A stretch of DNA of 6,089 nucleotides from contig JAAFHM010000300.1 of assembly GCA_013298375.1 (NCBI GenBank), positions 1 through 6,089 on the forward strand, read 5' to 3'. Source of the stretch: Ignavibacteria bacterium. GTDB taxonomy: Bacteria; Bacteroidota; Ignavibacteria; Kapaibacteriales; UBA4661. Positions 4,759 to 6,089 of this stretch are shown one piece after another. The translations under genes and the position numbers were made by a program. The notes under the pieces are model-generated. The model was not told the origin of the DNA and searched no databases. It saw only the letters and a program-made list of their open reading frames with translations. How positions within the stretch are numbered: position 1 is the first letter of the stretch; every line of letters starts with the position of its first letter.

Positions 4759-6089
4759 ATGAGAGGGACACATTCTTCAATTGCTCACGCTATTCCTCGA
4801 AATGTGATGAATACAGTGCTTCATCGTCTTGTTCAGTATTTTTTTCCTACACCGTTGTATCAAAGCAACGTTGAGGTGCAGCGTCGTGCGCGTTTGGCAA
4901 TTCATCTCTGCTTTGTTGTGCTGTTCCTTTCCGCTATTTTCGCCCCATTGCAATTTCTGAATGGAAACGTTATCGCAGCCATTATTGGCGGCATTGGTGC
5001 GCTCTGGACGCTAGGATTGCTCTTCCTTCTCCGTTCCACAAGCTCCATTGTTTTGACGGGGCATCTTTTTTCCGCTAACGCACTTATTAGCTTATCGGCG
5101 AATGCTGCAACAACAGGCGGTTTGTACTCATCCGTCATGGCGTGGATTGCTCTGACTCCCGTATTTGCGATATTGCTTGTTGGTCAAAAGGCAGGTCGTG
5201 TCTGGCTTTGGGCGGTTTCGGCTGTTCTCTTGCTTGGTTTTATTGTGCCAACGTCATTGGGAGTGCAGTTTCCCAACTATTCTCCGCCGAACGGCACATT
5301 GGGAACGTTTGCCTTTAATATGTTTGCATTGGTGCTGATTGTCTATGCTATCGCCTCGCAGTTTGAAGGCGGTAAAGAAGCGCTATTCAACCTCCTAAGC
5401 GAAGAACAGGTTGCCCTTAGCGAGGCAAATATGGAGATGCACCAACAAAACCAACTTCTGACCGAACAGTCGCGCCATATTGAGGAATCCAATACGGCGC
5501 TGCAAGAAATGAATGAATCGCTTGCCGGAAAAAATGAAGAACTAGCGCGGCTGAACAATGAGAAAAATGAGTTTCTGGGCATTGCGGCGCATGACATGAA
5601 GAATCCGCTTGCATCCATCATCCTGAGTGTTGGCGTTTTGCGACAATACAAGGCGAAAATGACCACCGAACAAACCGAAGCACAATACGACAAAATCCAG
5701 CGCACCGCCCACCGTATGAAAGAGATTATTACTCATCTCTTGGATGTCAACGCGATTGAGTCTGGCTATTTTAGTATGAATTTGCAAACTATCAATGTTG
5801 CAGAAATTATCCATGCTGTGGTGGGCGAATATGCGGAAATTGCCAAGCACAAGCAGATTGCCATTACCTATATCCAGCCCCACTCCGAAGAGCCTTTTCA
5901 TGCCTTTGCAGACGCTTCGATGACCCACGAAGTGCTAGACAATCTCGTCTCGAATGCGGTGAAATATTCGCCGCATCGCAGCAATGTGGAATTGCACATA
6001 CAGACCGAAGGCTCGCGTCTGCGCGTGTCCCTCCGCGACCAAGGTCCCGGCTTGACCGAAGCAGACAAAATAAAATTATTTGGAAAATT
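4759..6089 (+). CDS. Membrane sensor histidine kinase, C-terminus beyond window
   Basis: 443 residues are visible; the frame is open to the last base. About six hydrophobic helices lie at residues 46-67, 69-91, 96-115, 124-142, 146-164 and 181-202, with only short loops, so the ligand may be sensed in the membrane. A charged, Gln/Glu-rich coiled coil follows (about 210-268). The HisKA domain holds the H-box FLGIAAHDMKNPL (272-284) with phospho-acceptor H278. The ATPase domain shows the N-box DNLVSNAVKYSP (394-405, N399), the G1 box DQGPG (427-431) and the start of the F-box (KLFGK, 439-443). The G2 box and anything after it are outside the window. An in-frame TGA at 4738-4740 limits the start; ATG 4759 is the first choice and ATG 4807 is possible. 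No Shine-Dalgarno or cognate response regulator is visible here. Confidence 0.93.
   Translation, partial: MRGTHSSIAHAIPRNVMNTVLHRLVQYFFPTPLYQSNVEVQRRARLAIHLCFVVLFLSAIFAPLQFLNGNVIAAIIGGIGALWTLGLLFLLRSTSSIVLTGHLFSANALISLSANAATTGGLYSSVMAWIALTPVFAILLVGQKAGRVWLWAVSAVLLLGFIVPTSLGVQFPNYSPPNGTLGTFAFNMFALVLIVYAIASQFEGGKEALFNLLSEEQVALSEANMEMHQQNQLLTEQSRHIEESNTALQEMNESLAGKNEELARLNNEKNEFLGIAAHDMKNPLASIILSVGVLRQYKAKMTTEQTEAQYDKIQRTAHRMKEIITHLLDVNAIESGYFSMNLQTINVAEIIHAVVGEYAEIAKHKQIAITYIQPHSEEPFHAFADASMTHEVLDNLVSNAVKYSPHRSNVELHIQTEGSRLRVSLRDQGPGLTEADKIKLFGK

Noticed and set aside
5343..5928. Leftward frames of 65-128 codons opposite the histidine kinase
   Set aside because: They are antisense shadows of a kinase whose H-, N- and G-boxes are intact in the rightward frame.

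Overview
The window is bacterial chromosome, probably from the Bacteroidota/Chlorobiota side of the tree. Three things point there. The small GroES-like gene belongs to a divergent co-chaperonin type I associate with Bacteroidota. The two best promoters share the -10 element TATATTTG, which fits the TAnnTTTG consensus of that group. Most start codons lack a Shine-Dalgarno sequence. This placement is an inference from sequence features, not from a search.

Layout. Bases 1-2359 hold a leftward transcription unit. A promoter at 2329-2359 is followed by a divergent GroES-family co-chaperonin (2295-1918), an uncharacterised 137-residue protein (1863-1450), an AAA_15/AAA_21-type ATPase (1447-413) and a TOPRIM-like protein (416 to beyond base 1). 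The last three genes are tightly packed: 2 bases between the first and second, and an ATGA overlap between the second and third. The ATPase-TOPRIM pair has the composition of two-gene OLD/PARIS-like systems and is the best candidate here for a defence module, though nothing in the window proves that role.

Bases 2360-2691 are non-coding. They hold two back-to-back, MITE-like palindromic elements (2371-2512 and 2514-2608) and a strong bidirectional terminator (2630-2673).

Bases 2692-4510 hold a second leftward operon. It encodes a DUF2268-type putative zinc protease (4420-3536) followed by a MerR regulator with a TipAS ligand-binding domain (3492-2692). Its promoter has a 19-bp spacer, the geometry of MerR-activated promoters, which suggests autoregulation. 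Inside the regulator gene, the best Shine-Dalgarno sequence noticed in the window sits just before an in-frame ATG at the start of the TipAS domain. This looks like the dual-product arrangement of Streptomyces tipA (full-length TipAL plus free TipAS).

Bases 4759-6089 hold a rightward, incomplete membrane histidine kinase with about six transmembrane helices, a coiled coil, HisKA and the start of the ATPase domain. It is divergent from the protease operon, across a 338-base intergenic region with several inverted repeats. No RNA genes, CRISPR arrays or intact insertion sequences were seen.
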